Source: Myxococcales bacterium (lineage in GTDB: Bacteria; Myxococcota_A; Polyangia; Palsa-1104; JAEUJZ01). Taken from it: 33,890 bases of DNA. Location: assembly GCA_016794365.1 (NCBI GenBank), contig JAEUKB010000087.1, positions 1 through 33,890 of the forward strand. The letters run 5' to 3'. A program made the position numbers and the translations under genes. Position 1 is the stretch's first letter, and each line of letters starts with the position of its first letter. Shown piece by piece: positions 7,095-15,178 of the stretch. Below the pieces are notes generated by a model. It was not told where the DNA came from. It ran no database searches and saw only the letters and a list, made by a program, of their open reading frames with translations.

Positions 7095-8134
7095 CGCGCA
7101 TGTTCTCCCGGCTGCGCTGGCTGAAGCTGGGCTCGTCCCAGCGCACCGTGCAGGTGTCGTCCCAGTCGCTCGAGCGAAAGCGGCGCACTGGTGTAGCGAC
7201 GAATCGCCGTCTGAGTCTCTCTCACCGCACGCAGCGCTTGGGCCAGCCGCTGTGACTGCGACAAAAGACCCAGCTTTCCGTGGCGACGAAGCTCGGCATG
7301 AAGGCTCAGCCACACAAGCTCTAACACTTCGACGGCTTCCTCTCGATCGGCACCGATTTCGCTTGCTCGCTGACAGATCTCGACAGCGCGTCCCGCTTTG
7401 GCCGCAGCCAGCAGACCGCTTGCTTCCGTCTGTCGTTTTTTCAGTGAATCGGGATCTTGGGCGCAGCGCACCGCTTTGCCGAGGCTGCCTTGTGACAGCG
7501 CAGTGACTGACAGCGCCGTTTCTTCGTCGAGAGCGTGCTGGGTTTTTAGGGCTTGCCTGATCAAATCGTCGCTGAGCGGCACAAATCGCAGTCGCTGACA
7601 GCGCGAGCGAATGGTCTGTAACAGCCCGTTCGCGCTCGTCGAGATCAGCACAAAGTGGGTATCGGGACGCGGCTCTTCCAGCGTCTTGAGCAGGCGATTG
7701 GCTGCTACAAGAGCCGTCGGTGCTGTCAGCTGATCGGCGGGATCAATCAGCACCACTTGCGCGCGACCTTCGACGGGACGAAAGCAGAGACGCTTGATCA
7801 GTCGCTCGATCTCATCGGCCAGTCCGGCTAGTTCCATGTGGGCGACGATGAAGTCAGGATGACTGCCCGATGCAATCTTGAGACACGACTCACAGCTTCC
7901 GCAGGCATCTCCGGCGCTGGGTGGTGCCATGCAGTTGAGCGCAGCCATCAGTGCTTTGGCCGTTGTGGCTTTGCCGATGCCTTCCGGTCCGTCGAACAGA
8001 TACGCGTGATGAGGCCGTCCGGAGGCGAGTGCGCTGCGCAGGACCGAGACGACGGCTGGTTGACCGATGATTCCGCCGAGTCCCCGAAGATACGGGGCTG
8101 CGTCAGGCTGGACTGTCTCCGCTGCGGTCTGCAT
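7091..8134 (-). CDS. holB: DNA polymerase III delta' subunit
   Basis: Clamp-loader subunit of the replicative polymerase. The protein shows an AAA+ fold with P-loop-like GPEGIGKAT (around K55; Ala replaces the usual Ser/Thr after Lys, common in delta', which does not hydrolyse ATP). It also has a four-Cys zinc site (C68, C78, C81, C84) and the sensor block LLKTLEEP followed by SRCQRLRF. About 347 aa from ATG 8134; a GTG at 8158 would add eight residues and neither start has a well-spaced ribosome site. The stop overlaps the ricT start. The holB-ricT pair matches the order in Firmicutes. Confidence 0.88.
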   Translation of the reverse strand: MQTAAETVQPDAAPYLRGLGGIIGQPAVVSVLRSALASGRPHHAYLFDGPEGIGKATTAKALMAALNCMAPPSAGDACGSCESCLKIASGSHPDFIVAHMELAGLADEIERLIKRLCFRPVEGRAQVVLIDPADQLTAPTALVAANRLLKTLEEPRPDTHFVLISTSANGLLQTIRSRCQRLRFVPLSDDLIRQALKTQHALDEETALSVTALSQGSLGKAVRCAQDPDSLKKRQTEASGLLAAAKAGRAVEICQRASEIGADREEAVEVLELVWLSLHAELRRHGKLGLLSQSQRLAQALRAVRETQTAIRRYTSAPLSLERLGRHLHGALGRAQLQPAQPGEHAR

Positions 8135-8212
8135 GGCCGGGCAGTATTCTCCAGTCACGTCGCCGCAGGCAAGCCCTTATCGCGGACGAGACTGCGAGAG
8201 CGCGAACCCCGC

Positions 8213-9016
8213 TTATTTGGCCGCAGTCGCCGGGAAGACTTCACTGAGCAGCTTGAGGAGCGCGGACCATGACTCTTTGTCCACGGCAGCGTGATACGCA
8301 ACACCGGCCATGCCCGCTTTGTCTGCGTCGGGATTGGTAAAGCTGTGCTTGGCACCCGGATAGCTGATGACATCAAAGCGAGCGCCCGCGTCGGTCATTT
8401 CCTTGCGGAACTTGCTGACTTCTTCGGGCGGAATCATCGGATCGTCCGCGCCGAGCATGACCAAGATGCGCGGCTTGATTCCTTTGACCGCAACCTGTTT
8501 GGAACCGAGTCCTCCGTGAAAGACTCCGACGGCAGCTAGGTTTTCTCCCGAGCGAGCCATATCGAGCACGATGCTTCCACCAAAGCAGTAGCCAATCGCC
8601 GCGAGCTTGTCTGGATCGACCGTCGGTGCAGCTTTCAGTTGGGTCAGCGCCGCCGCAAATCGCGCCTTGGCTTGTCCGGGATCTTTTGTGGCTTCCGCGA
8701 CGAACGAGCGCGCATCTTCCGGGTGTTTCGCAAGCTTGCCTTTGCCATACATATCGAGCGCGAACCCGACGTAGCCCGCTTGAGCCAGCCTCGTCGCTTG
8801 GTTGCGTGCGTGCTGGTTGTGTCCCCACCACTCGTGGACGATGACGACGCCGGGACGCTTGCCTTTTTGCGCGTCATCCCAGGCCAAAAAGCCCTGAAAA
8901 ACCGTCTGACCTTGCTTGTATTCGACTTCTTTGGTCTTGACCTCGGCGTGCGCCAAACTTCCGACGGAACAGATCGACGCGATCGTCGCTGTCATCCACA
9001 GTGCTCGTCTCAACAT
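8213..9016 (-). CDS. exported dienelactone hydrolase family protein
   Basis: 267-aa alpha/beta hydrolase with a Sec signal peptide (residues 1-24, cleavage after AHA). It has the dienelactone hydrolase features VHEWWGHN (about 60-67), the Cys nucleophile in GYCFGG (C144), Asp in GADDPM (D191 or D192) and His in AKHSF (H224). Relatives hydrolyse dienelactone or other esters; periplasmic members are poorly characterised, so the substrate is unknown. It is the first gene of the minus-strand run into holB, 78 bp upstream, and lies divergent to the histidine kinase (140 bp apart). Confidence 0.88.
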   Translation of the reverse strand: MLRRALWMTATIASICSVGSLAHAEVKTKEVEYKQGQTVFQGFLAWDDAQKGKRPGVVIVHEWWGHNQHARNQATRLAQAGYVGFALDMYGKGKLAKHPEDARSFVAEATKDPGQAKARFAAALTQLKAAPTVDPDKLAAIGYCFGGSIVLDMARSGENLAAVGVFHGGLGSKQVAVKGIKPRILVMLGADDPMIPPEEVSKFRKEMTDAGARFDVISYPGAKHSFTNPDADKAGMAGVAYHAAVDKESWSALLKLLSEVFPATAAK

Positions 9017-9156
9017 GGGCCTTGCTCCTTGCGTTTTTCGTGACGTGTGGGGCCATCAAAGCAAAGCCAAGTTCGCGCAAGCAAGGACTTGTCGAGCCGT
9101 CAGCTTCCGCGCATCTCGCGACTCGTCGTGCGCCGATTTTGCGGTAGAGTCGGGCT

Positions 9157-10908
9157 GTGCTACCGAGCCTCAGCATACGAAGCAAGCTCATCGGACTTCT
9201 GTCGGTGCTGCTGCTGCTCGTTCTTGTGACGAGCACGATCGCGGGTCGGGTGCTGCTCAAGCGTCGTGTCGATGATCACATGCGACGAGAAGCCGAGGCC
9301 ACCGCGCGCGATCTGGCGACCAACCTGGAAGACTATCTAAAGCACGAGCGCTCCGACGAGGAAGTCAAAGCTCGGCTCGAAGATCTGCGTGGACGACATC
9401 GCATCTTTGAGCTGTCGCTGCTCGTCGATAGCGAGTCAGGCGATAAGGTTCAAATCGTGCTGCCTCAGACGGGCGTTGCGGAGATCTCTCACCCGGAGCG
9501 TCCGCGCAAGCCGCGATCCGAGCGTGTGCTGGCGTATGAAGCGCGACGAGCGCTGTGGGATCGTGGGCAGCCGAGTCGTCCACCGATGCTGCGTGGCGTC
9601 GAGCCGCTGTGGCGTCTACCCGATCGCGGTCCGTCGTCGCGCTGGGCGCAGGCGTTTCCGCAGCCACAAGAGCCGCTGGCCAAGCCGAGCCGCAGCATCA
9701 AGACCAGTGAAGGCTCGTCGATGTGTCAGCACTGTGTGACGGCGCTGGCGGACCTGGATCCGATGGGTCCACAGCGAGGCAAGCTGCGCGTGACGGTGCC
9801 GCTCGATCGCTATGATCAGGTGCTGCGCGATCAGATCGGGATCTCAGCGCTGACGGCGATTGGTGCGCTGTTGGTCTTGCTGCTGGCGACGGTGGCCATC
9901 GTCAATCGCGTCGTGGCTCGTCCGGTGTACGAGCTGGCGCTGGCGATGCGTGAAGTCGAGCAAGGCAACTTACAGCGTCGGGTCGGACTCGGTCAGAGCG
10001 ACGAGATTGGCAAGCTGGCGCAGGGCTTTAACGCGATGCTCGATCGTCTGGCCAAAGCGGACGAAGAAATTCGCGGTCTGAACGCGCGGCTTGCCGACGA
10101 CATCCTGGCTGCGACGCGCGATCTACAGAGCAAGAACGAAGCGCTTCAGACGCTCAACCAGATCCTGCTCCAGATGCAGCGCGAGCTGGGCGACAAGGAA
10201 CGACTGGCGGCGCTCGGGCAGCTCGCGGCGCAGCTTGCGCATGAGATTGGCACTCCGCTCGCTGCTGTGTCGGGACACCTTCAGCTTGCGGCGTTTGACA
10301 AAGAGCTTCCGACGGCGCTGCGCGATCGTCTGCAAGTGGCGACGAGCGAGCTGGGACGCGTCTCGAAGATCATTCGCGATTACTTGGATCACACGCGAGC
10401 GGGCAAGCCGAGCATTGTTCCATCGGATCTGCGACGGCTCGTAGAAGAAGCGGTTCGCGTGACGACGAGTGCGCTGCGACGGCCAGGCATTCGCATCATC
10501 ACCGAGGTCAGTCCCGAGGCGGAGACCGTTCAGACCGATCCCGGCCTGTTGCGACAGATCTTGATCAACCTGCTGACCAACGCGATCGATGCGACTTCCG
10601 CGCAGCAAGCGGACGCAGGCGGACTTTCGACGGGACGAATCTTTGTGTCGGCCAAAGCGGTGGAAGATCGCATTGTGCTGTCCGTGCGCGACGAAGGAAC
10701 AGGCATTCCCGGCGAAGATCTTCAGCGCATCTTCGAGCCGTTTTACACCACCAAAGGCCGAGGCCGAGGCACCGGGCTGGGTCTGTCGATCTGTCGAGAG
10801 CTTACGCGCTCACTCGGTGGAAAGATCATCGTCGAAAGCTCGCCGGGACATGGATCGATCTTTGCGCTGCACTTGCCGCGTGTGCCGCAGCAAAAGCAAG
10901 CTGCGTAG
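9157..10908 (+). CDS. membrane-bound sensor histidine kinase (HAMP-HisKA-HATPase)
   Basis: 583 aa. Two membrane helices (about 10-30 and 230-252) flank a ~200-residue periplasmic sensor region. A HAMP domain follows (about 250-305), then a coiled coil, a HisKA box with phospho-acceptor H362 (QLAHEIGTPL), and HATPase motifs N (NLLTNAIDAT), G1 (DEGTGIP), F (FEPFYTTK) and G2 (GRGTGLGL). The sensor region is Arg/Pro-rich in the middle and has a CxxC pair (C190, C193) just before helix 2; the next residue is Val, so it is not a haem c site. The GTG start gives a short n-region before helix 1; the ribosome site is weak. No response regulator is adjacent, so it is an orphan here. Confidence 0.9.
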   Translation: MLPSLSIRSKLIGLLSVLLLLVLVTSTIAGRVLLKRRVDDHMRREAEATARDLATNLEDYLKHERSDEEVKARLEDLRGRHRIFELSLLVDSESGDKVQIVLPQTGVAEISHPERPRKPRSERVLAYEARRALWDRGQPSRPPMLRGVEPLWRLPDRGPSSRWAQAFPQPQEPLAKPSRSIKTSEGSSMCQHCVTALADLDPMGPQRGKLRVTVPLDRYDQVLRDQIGISALTAIGALLVLLLATVAIVNRVVARPVYELALAMREVEQGNLQRRVGLGQSDEIGKLAQGFNAMLDRLAKADEEIRGLNARLADDILAATRDLQSKNEALQTLNQILLQMQRELGDKERLAALGQLAAQLAHEIGTPLAAVSGHLQLAAFDKELPTALRDRLQVATSELGRVSKIIRDYLDHTRAGKPSIVPSDLRRLVEEAVRVTTSALRRPGIRIITEVSPEAETVQTDPGLLRQILINLLTNAIDATSAQQADAGGLSTGRIFVSAKAVEDRIVLSVRDEGTGIPGEDLQRIFEPFYTTKGRGRGTGLGLSICRELTRSLGGKIIVESSPGHGSIFALHLPRVPQQKQAA

Positions 10909-10920
10909 CCTCGGCTTCGT

Positions 10921-11457
10921 CTAGCTCGCGTCGAGCTGCCGATAGAACACCGTCGTGCTACACAGCCCACCGCGCGGAAACAGCGCATAGCCCGGAATCA
11001 CGCCGCAGCGCTGCCAGCCGAGCCGCTCATACAGTCGCTCTGCGTCACTTCCCGTCACGGTATCGAGCACGAGCAGCGTCTTACCGAGCTGTCGCGCGCA
11101 GTCCTCGATCGCCAAGATCAGCGCTTTTCCGACACCTTTGCGACGAGCATCACGATGAACTTGCATCTTGGCTACGTCGGCTCGGTGCGGCTGATTGTCC
11201 GGCATCGTCAGCACAAGCTGGACGGTTCCGACGATGCGTCCTGACGCTGGCTCTTCGGCAGCCAGGATCACGCGCTCCCCACGCTGCGCGCTATCCAGCA
11301 TTCGCTGCCAAAACAACATGGCTTGTTCGCGCGAAAGTGGATGCATAAAACCAATCGATGCTCCGCCTTCCACACAGTCGATAAGAACGTCAGTCAGCGC
11401 ACTGATCAATAGAGGCTCTTCTTTGACCTGACGAATGAGACATGTATCAGTTTTCAT
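10921..11457 (-). CDS. GNAT family N-acetyltransferase
   Basis: 178 aa from ATG 11457; an adjacent ATG at 11460 is equally possible, and a GTG at 11553 would start inside a hairpin and is unlikely. Acetyl-CoA binding motif A is visible as VHRDARRKGVGKAL (about 100-113), followed by LLVLDTVTGSDAERLYERLGW, the usual GNAT C-terminal half. The N-terminal part (GFMHPLSREQAMLFW) resembles acetyltransferases of the small-molecule or antibiotic type, but the substrate cannot be told. It ends 12 bp from the convergent histidine kinase and follows an AT-rich leader. Confidence 0.85.
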   Translation of the reverse strand: MKTDTCLIRQVKEEPLLISALTDVLIDCVEGGASIGFMHPLSREQAMLFWQRMLDSAQRGERVILAAEEPASGRIVGTVQLVLTMPDNQPHRADVAKMQVHRDARRKGVGKALILAIEDCARQLGKTLLVLDTVTGSDAERLYERLGWQRCGVIPGYALFPRGGLCSTTVFYRQLDAS

Positions 11458-11540
11458 CATGGATGAAAGGATAAATATATAAAGAAAAAATGGATGATTT
11501 GAATTGGTTGTTTTGATTTTTGATATCGTTATATTTGATG

Positions 11541-11580
11541 AAGCCTGACTCACATAGATGAAGTCAGGCTTGCTTTTTTT
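11541..11580 (+). terminator. intrinsic terminator oriented to the plus strand
   Basis: Perfect 10-bp stem AAGCCTGACT (11541-11550) / AGTCAGGCTT (11562-11571), 11-nt loop, then GC and seven T. It is a textbook rho-independent terminator on the plus strand, but no plus-strand gene lies within 600 bp upstream. On the minus strand the stem is not followed by T residues. It lies in an AT-rich patch (about 11450-11580) between the lipoprotein and GNAT genes, both on the minus strand. Confidence 0.8.
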
Positions 11581-12265
11581 ACTTTTCCAGTCCCCACGTA
11601 AAGTCGATGTCTTTGCTGCCTGATCCGATTCCCATAAAGCCCGATCCGGGCGCGGCAGTTGGTATCGAGATATTGAGCGTGACTTTGCGGGTATCGACCG
11701 TCACAACTTTGTTATTGGGAACGCACAACCGACCGCGCGTCGCAAACACCTGAACCGGACCCGGCACCATCGTTGTGCTGTAGATCGGGCGCGTATCACA
11801 GACGCTCTGACCGTTGCGATAGGTACACTCTTCGCGCGTTCCCGTCTGAGTACGCTGAGCGATCAGGCCGTTGAAGGTCTGCACCACGGGCTGCTCTGCG
11901 GCGACCGTCGGAACCACCGTCGGACCGGGACTTGCTTCAAAGTTGATGCGCGCCGCGTTGAGATCAATTGGCATCAGCTCATGCAGCGTTACCGTCGCAC
12001 AGACCTGTTGTGCATCCACCGCATCCAGCACCGCTTCATCGGTCATCGATCCGGGTGGCAGACCACTGTTGCTCTCGGCCCAGCCATGCGTCTTGGCAAT
12101 TCTCGACGGAACCAGCGCACCGCCCCCAATCAGCGGGTTCCTGAGGGTGACTTCCGGCGTGGCACAGCCAAACGGCGCGCCAACAAAACCCAGATATAGC
12201 AAGCCAGAAATGCTAGAGCCAGCGACGATGCGATGCACCAATCGGGACAGAACAGATTTCGTCAC
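11579..12265 (-). CDS. putative lipoprotein of unknown function
   Basis: 228 aa from GTG 12265, chosen because a perfect AGGAGG sits 6 nt upstream. The signal region ends at a possible lipidation Cys34 (APFGC; Pro at -3 is poor for a lipobox). The mature part has four further Cys, including a 'CTYRNGQSVCDTRP' stretch, and a C-terminal beta-rich segment. I recognise no domain. It lies 94 bp downstream of the phosphatase gene on the same strand. Confidence 0.75.
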   Translation of the reverse strand: MTKSVLSRLVHRIVAGSSISGLLYLGFVGAPFGCATPEVTLRNPLIGGGALVPSRIAKTHGWAESNSGLPPGSMTDEAVLDAVDAQQVCATVTLHELMPIDLNAARINFEASPGPTVVPTVAAEQPVVQTFNGLIAQRTQTGTREECTYRNGQSVCDTRPIYSTTMVPGPVQVFATRGRLCVPNNKVVTVDTRKVTLNISIPTAAPGSGFMGIGSGSKDIDFTWGLEK

Positions 12266-12271
12266 AACGAA

Positions 12272-12277
12272 CCTCCT
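12272..12277 (-). promoter_or_regulatory. ribosome-binding site deciding the lipoprotein start
   Basis: The minus strand reads AGGAGG, 6 nt before the GTG at 12265. This favours GTG 12265 over the upstream in-frame ATG at 12328. Confidence 0.85.
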
Positions 12278-12359
12278 GCGTGGGGAATGGACCGCAGCTT
12301 GACCCCAGCGCGATGACAACTTACACAAGAGCGCAGCCGAGCGAGCGACTGCGGCTTGG

Positions 12360-13418
12360 TTACTTGGTTAGCGTGCGAGTGAACTCGACTTTGCCGCTTG
12401 TGTCGATGAACTCAGCAACGAGCTTGCGATCGCTAATCGTGATGTACAAAAAGCCAATGCCGATTGACTGCCAGCGGCTCGGATTCTTGCCTTTTAGCTC
12501 GGTGCCGCTTGCGCCAGCGCCGGAGACGGCCAGCTCGGTGCCTTTGCACGTATCGACGAGCCACTGACGGCTGTGATCGTGACCCGAGAGATAGAGATCC
12601 ACCTTGCCGCAGACGTTGTCGTCGAAGAAGTCTTTGACTCCTTTGCCATTAACGATCGGAACACCGGGAAGTCCATCATAACTTCCAGCATTGCCATGGG
12701 GACCGTTTGACAAATACGGATGATGTCCAAGCGCAATCTTCCAGGTTGCTGTGGACGATGCCAGCCAGTTTTTGAGCGAATCGCGCTGCTTATCGACATC
12801 GCGACCAAACATCATCAGGTTGGTATCAAGTCCAAAGAAGTCTACGTTTTCGACAGTACGACGATAGTGATTCGCGGGTAGCTTCCACTTCATCGAGCTG
12901 GCAGTATATAGGATTTCCCACTGGGCTTTGCCAAACTCGTTGCCTGCACCGTTTCCACCATAGTCATGATTGCCGAGCACTACGTAAAATGGCTGCTTGA
13001 TGCTGGCGTAGGGCATCTCGAACTTGGTCTGCCACTGCGGATCGGTGACGCTGGTGACGCCGCTTTCGTAGATGTTGTCGCCGAGAAGCTGGATGAAATC
13101 ACAGCCCGAGCTTTCGCACTTTTTTGCGATCGCGGCTGCAACTTGCTGCTGTCCGGTGTTGCCTTTGCCGGTGTCGCCCATCGCCACGAAGCGAATCGTC
13201 TTGGGTCCGCCTGCCAGATCCGGAAAAGTCGCGCTAAGATCTGCCACCGCGCCACCATCGTCATCGCTTTTTCCGTCGGCAGGAACCGCCAAGTCGAGGA
13301 GCGATGGATCGTCCGGCTTGCCGCCTCCATCTTCGACGCAAGCTGACAGCGTGGTTGCAAAGACAGTCAGACCAACGATCAACCGAGAAGAAACCGTCCG
13401 AAGTGTTTGGCCGCTCAT
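12360..13418 (-). CDS. lipoprotein metallophosphatase, purple acid phosphatase (ACP5)-like
   Basis: 352 aa from ATG 13418. The signal peptide ends in a good lipobox (LSAC, Cys27), followed by an Asp/Gly-rich linker (about 30-70). The catalytic domain has all the calcineurin-like metal motifs in order: GDTGKGN (81-87), GDNIYESGV (113-121), GNHDYGG (149-155), then GHHPYLSNG and GHDHSRQW. The arrangement matches tartrate-resistant acid phosphatase-like proteins, which release phosphate from phosphomonoesters. It should act at the outer membrane or periplasm. It is divergent to serA, with 65 bp between. Confidence 0.88.
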   Translation of the reverse strand: MSGQTLRTVSSRLIVGLTVFATTLSACVEDGGGKPDDPSLLDLAVPADGKSDDDGGAVADLSATFPDLAGGPKTIRFVAMGDTGKGNTGQQQVAAAIAKKCESSGCDFIQLLGDNIYESGVTSVTDPQWQTKFEMPYASIKQPFYVVLGNHDYGGNGAGNEFGKAQWEILYTASSMKWKLPANHYRRTVENVDFFGLDTNLMMFGRDVDKQRDSLKNWLASSTATWKIALGHHPYLSNGPHGNAGSYDGLPGVPIVNGKGVKDFFDDNVCGKVDLYLSGHDHSRQWLVDTCKGTELAVSGAGASGTELKGKNPSRWQSIGIGFLYITISDRKLVAEFIDTSGKVEFTRTLTK

Positions 13419-13483
13419 GCGGCAGAATGTGCAAAAAACCTCATCCGTTGTACAGCGTCCAACGAGCAGAAAGTTTGAACGGA

Positions 13484-14719
13484 ATGCACGCAAACCCCGT
13501 GAATGGCGCGCTGAAGAAGCCGCCGCTCAAAGTCCTGTTGCTGGAAAACATTCACCAAACCGCCATCGAGACGATGACCAAAGAAGGTCTTTCCGTCGAG
13601 TCGGTTCCGAAATCACTGCCCAAAGATCAGCTCATCGCGCGACTGGCTGGTGTGCAGATCCTGGGCATTCGCAGCAAGACCCACTTGACCGCCGAACTTC
13701 TGGCCAGCGCGCCCAGCCTGCAAGCGATCGGCTGCTTTTGCATTGGCACCAACCAAGTCGATCTGTCGGCGGCCAATCGCCTGGGTCTGCCGGTCTGGAA
13801 TGCGCCTTTTTCCAACACCCGCAGCGTCGCGGAAATGATCATCTCGGAGATCATCGCGCTGGCACGTCAGCTGGGCGATCGCAGCCGCGAGGTTCACGTC
13901 GGCAAGTGGCGCAAGGTCGCATCCAGCTGTTTCGAGGTCCGAGGCAAGACGCTCGGCATCATTGGCTACGGACACATCGGCTCGCAGGTGTCGGTGCTGG
14001 CGGAAGCGCTCGGCATGCGCGTGGTCTTTTACGACATCATTCCAAAGCTTCAGCTGGGCAACAGTCAGCCGTGTGACTCGCTGCATGAGCTGCTGCGTGT
14101 GTCGGACTTTGTGACGCTGCACGTTCCCGCAACACCGCAGACGCAGTGGATGATCGGTCCCGACGAGCTGGCCGCGATGAAAAAGGGCAGCTATCTGCTT
14201 AACGCAAGCCGAGGCACCGTCGTCCAGATTGGCGCGCTGTGTCAGGCGCTGCGTAGCGGTCACGTCGCGGGCGCGGCGATCGATGTCTATCCCGAAGAGC
14301 CGGAGGAAAATACCGACTCGTTTGTGACAGAGCTGGCCGGTCTACCGAATGTGATCTTGACGCCACATATCGGCGGTTCGACGCAAGAAGCGCAAGCCAG
14401 CATCGGTCGAGAGGTCGCGCAGAGCATCTGTAAGTTCGTCGCGCAAGGAGCGACCACCGGATCGGTCAACTTTCCCCAGGTCGAGCTGCCTCTGTCGCCG
14501 GGAACGCACCGCATCTTGAACGTCCACAAGAACGTGCCGGGCGTGCTGCGTGACATCAGTCGCGTCGTCTCAGAGCTGAACGCGAACATCCACAGCCAGA
14601 TGCTGTCCACCGACGAACAGATCGGCTACTTGATCATGGATCTCGATCAAGATGTGTCCGCGCAGGTTCGGGACGGAATCAGTGGACTTCCCACCAGCAT
14701 TCGCACCCGAATCTTGTAG
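13484..14719 (+). CDS. serA: D-3-phosphoglycerate dehydrogenase
   Basis: Oxidises 3-phosphoglycerate with NAD+ in the first step of serine synthesis. 411 aa from ATG 13484, closely matching the Escherichia coli-type enzyme (about 410 aa). It shows GCFCIGTNQVDL, NAPFSNTRSVAE, the NAD-binding GYGHIG (161-166), the catalytic region NASRGTVV (R243), PEEPEEN and PHIGGSTQEAQ (H295). A C-terminal ACT domain (about 340-411) suggests serine feedback control as in the E. coli form, and the intervening large domain of the longer type is absent. An upstream in-frame extension to 13304 has no homology and overlaps the phosphatase gene. Confidence 0.95.
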   Translation: MHANPVNGALKKPPLKVLLLENIHQTAIETMTKEGLSVESVPKSLPKDQLIARLAGVQILGIRSKTHLTAELLASAPSLQAIGCFCIGTNQVDLSAANRLGLPVWNAPFSNTRSVAEMIISEIIALARQLGDRSREVHVGKWRKVASSCFEVRGKTLGIIGYGHIGSQVSVLAEALGMRVVFYDIIPKLQLGNSQPCDSLHELLRVSDFVTLHVPATPQTQWMIGPDELAAMKKGSYLLNASRGTVVQIGALCQALRSGHVAGAAIDVYPEEPEENTDSFVTELAGLPNVILTPHIGGSTQEAQASIGREVAQSICKFVAQGATTGSVNFPQVELPLSPGTHRILNVHKNVPGVLRDISRVVSELNANIHSQMLSTDEQIGYLIMDLDQDVSAQVRDGISGLPTSIRTRIL

Positions 14720-14737
14720 CGCTGGTTCGTCGCTGGA

Positions 14738-15100
14738 TTACGCGGCGACGGACTGCGTGGGCGCACTGTGCCAGCGCATGATGCGACGAGGCCAGCCTTC
14801 TTCTCGACGCGATCCACGATAGAGCTGACGAGCCAGCGCCGACACAAACTGCATCGCCCACTGCGGCGCTTCGGATGAATCACCAATCGGCGTCACCGTC
14901 AGCTCTCCGCCGGGAAGCCCAATCTTGACATCGAAGTCTCGATGCTGCGGGGTCAGGTGGATGCGCACTGTGTAGTGGGCTTGCTGCTCATCCACCGACT
15001 GACGATCGAACTGAAACCGAGCACCAAACTGAGGAGCATACGCGGAAGACATGTGACATGGATAGCCGAGCGGTGGTCTAATGTCCAGCCGTTCGGCCAT
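14738..15100 (-). CDS. hypothetical 120-aa protein
   Basis: The reading frame is open far upstream, but that part is antisense to the 5'-nucleotidase gene. The likely protein starts at ATG 15100 (MAERLDIRPP) or ATG 15046 (MSSAYAPQF). It contains a beta-rich stretch (about 25-75, FDRQSVDEQQAHYTVRIHL, then a GLPGGELTV turn) and a basic C-terminal helix region with WPRRIMRWHS. I know no family. It converges on serA (18 bp apart) and is divergent from the nucleotidase. Confidence 0.55.
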   Translation of the reverse strand: MAERLDIRPPLGYPCHMSSAYAPQFGARFQFDRQSVDEQQAHYTVRIHLTPQHRDFDVKIGLPGGELTVTPIGDSSEAPQWAMQFVSALARQLYRGSRREEGWPRRIMRWHSAPTQSVAA

Positions 15101-15178
15101 CTCGCCGGATTTCGATCGCACATCCCACCCTAGAGATGCCGGACCGTTCACGTTATAGTGTTCATTTCCGAGATTCTG

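Noticed and set aside
6105..7255. Several long plus-strand frames and other minus-strand frames opposite ricT and holB
   Set aside because: They are shadows created by the repetitive, stop-poor Arg/Ser/Gly coding sequence.
9721..9738. Possible haem c motif in the histidine kinase (CQHC)
   Set aside because: The residue after the second Cys is Val, not His.
10923..10937. AGCTCG-CGT-CGAGCT hairpin as terminator between histidine kinase and GNAT
   Set aside because: No T run, and it lies inside the GNAT coding end; support too weak to call.
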